Shown here one piece after another: positions 5,888 to 6,259 of a stretch of DNA of 6,259 nucleotides. Each line of letters opens with the position of its first letter. The stretch's first letter is position 1. Source of the DNA: Burkholderiales bacterium (GTDB taxonomy: Bacteria; Pseudomonadota; Gammaproteobacteria; Burkholderiales; Burkholderiaceae_C); the NCBI GenBank assembly GCA_947450745.1, contig CANFYD010000243.1, positions 1 to 6,259 of the forward strand, in the 5' to 3' direction. A program made the translations under genes and the position numbers. Under the pieces are notes generated by a model. It was not told where the DNA came from, did no database searches, and saw only the letters and a program-made list of their open reading frames with translations.

Positions 5888-5908
5888 CGCGGGTCGCGAC
5901 CGTCTACA
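5888..5908. repeat. Probable degraded end of the 3415-3532 repeat family
   Basis: CGCGGGTCGCGACC at 5888-5901 matches the right-end arm of the upstream element (3511-3524) at 13 of 14 bases, and both continue, after a 2-base length difference, into a CTACA ending. It contains the perfect 10-base palindrome GGTCGCGACC (5892-5901). The stop codon of the minus-strand receiver gene (5904-5906) falls inside this match. It could alternatively be part of a weak convergent terminator. Bases 5839-5887, between the two repeats, show nothing I recognise. Confidence 0.4.
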
Positions 5909-6259
5909 CCTGATTGACGTCCGCTGCTTGGCCGCCGTAGGCCCGCACCTGAGCCGCGAAGGTGCTCACGTCGATCGGCTTGGAGATGTAGCCGTCGCAC
6001 CCGGCTGCTGTCAGCTTGGCCGCGTCCCCCTTCATCGCGTAGGCGGTGAACGCGATGATGACGATGGCTTGGGTGGTGGCGTCCGCCTTCAGGTGCCGGG
6101 TCAGCGTCACGCCGTCCATGCCCGGCATTTGAATGTCCATCAGGATCAGCTCCGGTTTGAAGGCAGAGATTTTGGCGATCGCTTCTTGCGCGTCGGCCGC
6201 CGTCTCCACGTCGATCGCGTCGGCGCTCAGCACAAAGCTGGCCATCTCCAGGTTCATGA
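5904..6259 (-). CDS. Response regulator receiver domain (CheY/DivK-like), N-terminus outside window
   Basis: This is a phosphoacceptor receiver domain of a two-component system. Counting from the ATG at 6257, 117 residues are visible. The phosphoacceptor is Asp41 in 'LILMDIQMPGMDG' (38-49), the conserved Thr71 is in 'IIAFTAYAMKGD', and Lys93 is in 'YISKPID', all as in an active receiver. The acidic Asp/Asp-Glu pair and first beta strand that should precede 'NLEMASFVL' are missing, so the ATG at 6257 is probably internal and the gene continues beyond the right edge. The protein ends about 14 residues after the domain, so it is either a single-domain DivK-like regulator or the tail of a hybrid histidine kinase. 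It faces the metal-cofactor genes convergently and is probably functionally unrelated. Confidence 0.88.
   Translation of the reverse strand, partial: MNLEMASFVLSADAIDVETAADAQEAIAKISAFKPELILMDIQMPGMDGVTLTRHLKADATTQAIVIIAFTAYAMKGDAAKLTAAGCDGYISKPIDVSTFAAQVRAYGGQAADVNQV

Noticed and set aside
5892..5901. Rho-independent terminator for the convergent genes
   Set aside because: The perfect 10-base palindrome has no room for a loop and no T-tract on either side. The repeat-remnant explanation fits better.
5606..5917. Small plus-strand open frame across the nitroreductase end and the palindromic repeat
   Set aside because: It is out of frame with the nitroreductase, spans the repeat, and has no family resemblance or ribosome binding site.

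Overview
The window reads as a high-GC betaproteobacterial chromosome, probably Burkholderiales and possibly near the Comamonadaceae. This rests on codon use, on the style of the FdhD and nitroreductase proteins, and on the pairing of a DUF6352-type protein with a tungstate transporter. No 16S rRNA or other strict taxonomic marker is present, so the assignment is an inference.

Plus strand, left block (1-3410): a DUF6352-like conserved protein that is open at the window's left edge, then a complete tungstate ABC importer in the order permease (tupB), ATPase (tupC), periplasmic binding protein (tupA). The genes are 7 bp apart or overlap, so they look like one transcription unit.

Middle (3411-3558): a 118-bp imperfect palindromic repeat, then a TTG start with a good ribosome binding site.

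Plus strand, right block (3559-5693): mobA (Mo/W cofactor guanylylation), fdhD (formate dehydrogenase sulfurtransferase/cofactor chaperone) and a YdjA-like nitroreductase, separated by 3 bp or overlapping by 4 bp.

Right edge: a second palindromic repeat of a different family (about 140 bp, apparently with a CTGAG target duplication), a probable remnant of the first repeat, then on the minus strand the C-terminal part of a CheY/DivK-like receiver protein cut by the window edge.

Taken together, the plus-strand genes cover tungstate uptake, conversion of the metal cofactor to its guanine dinucleotide form, and sulfuration/insertion of that cofactor into a formate dehydrogenase. The enzyme itself is not in the window and would be expected nearby. 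DUF6352 and the nitroreductase are the two members whose role in such a cluster is unexplained. I see no CRISPR array, tRNA, rRNA, phage genes or transposase. The most unusual items are the two palindromic elements, the single-cysteine form of the FdhD CxxC motif, the ACGCGMG variant in TupA, and the ambiguous N-terminus of the DUF6352 gene.
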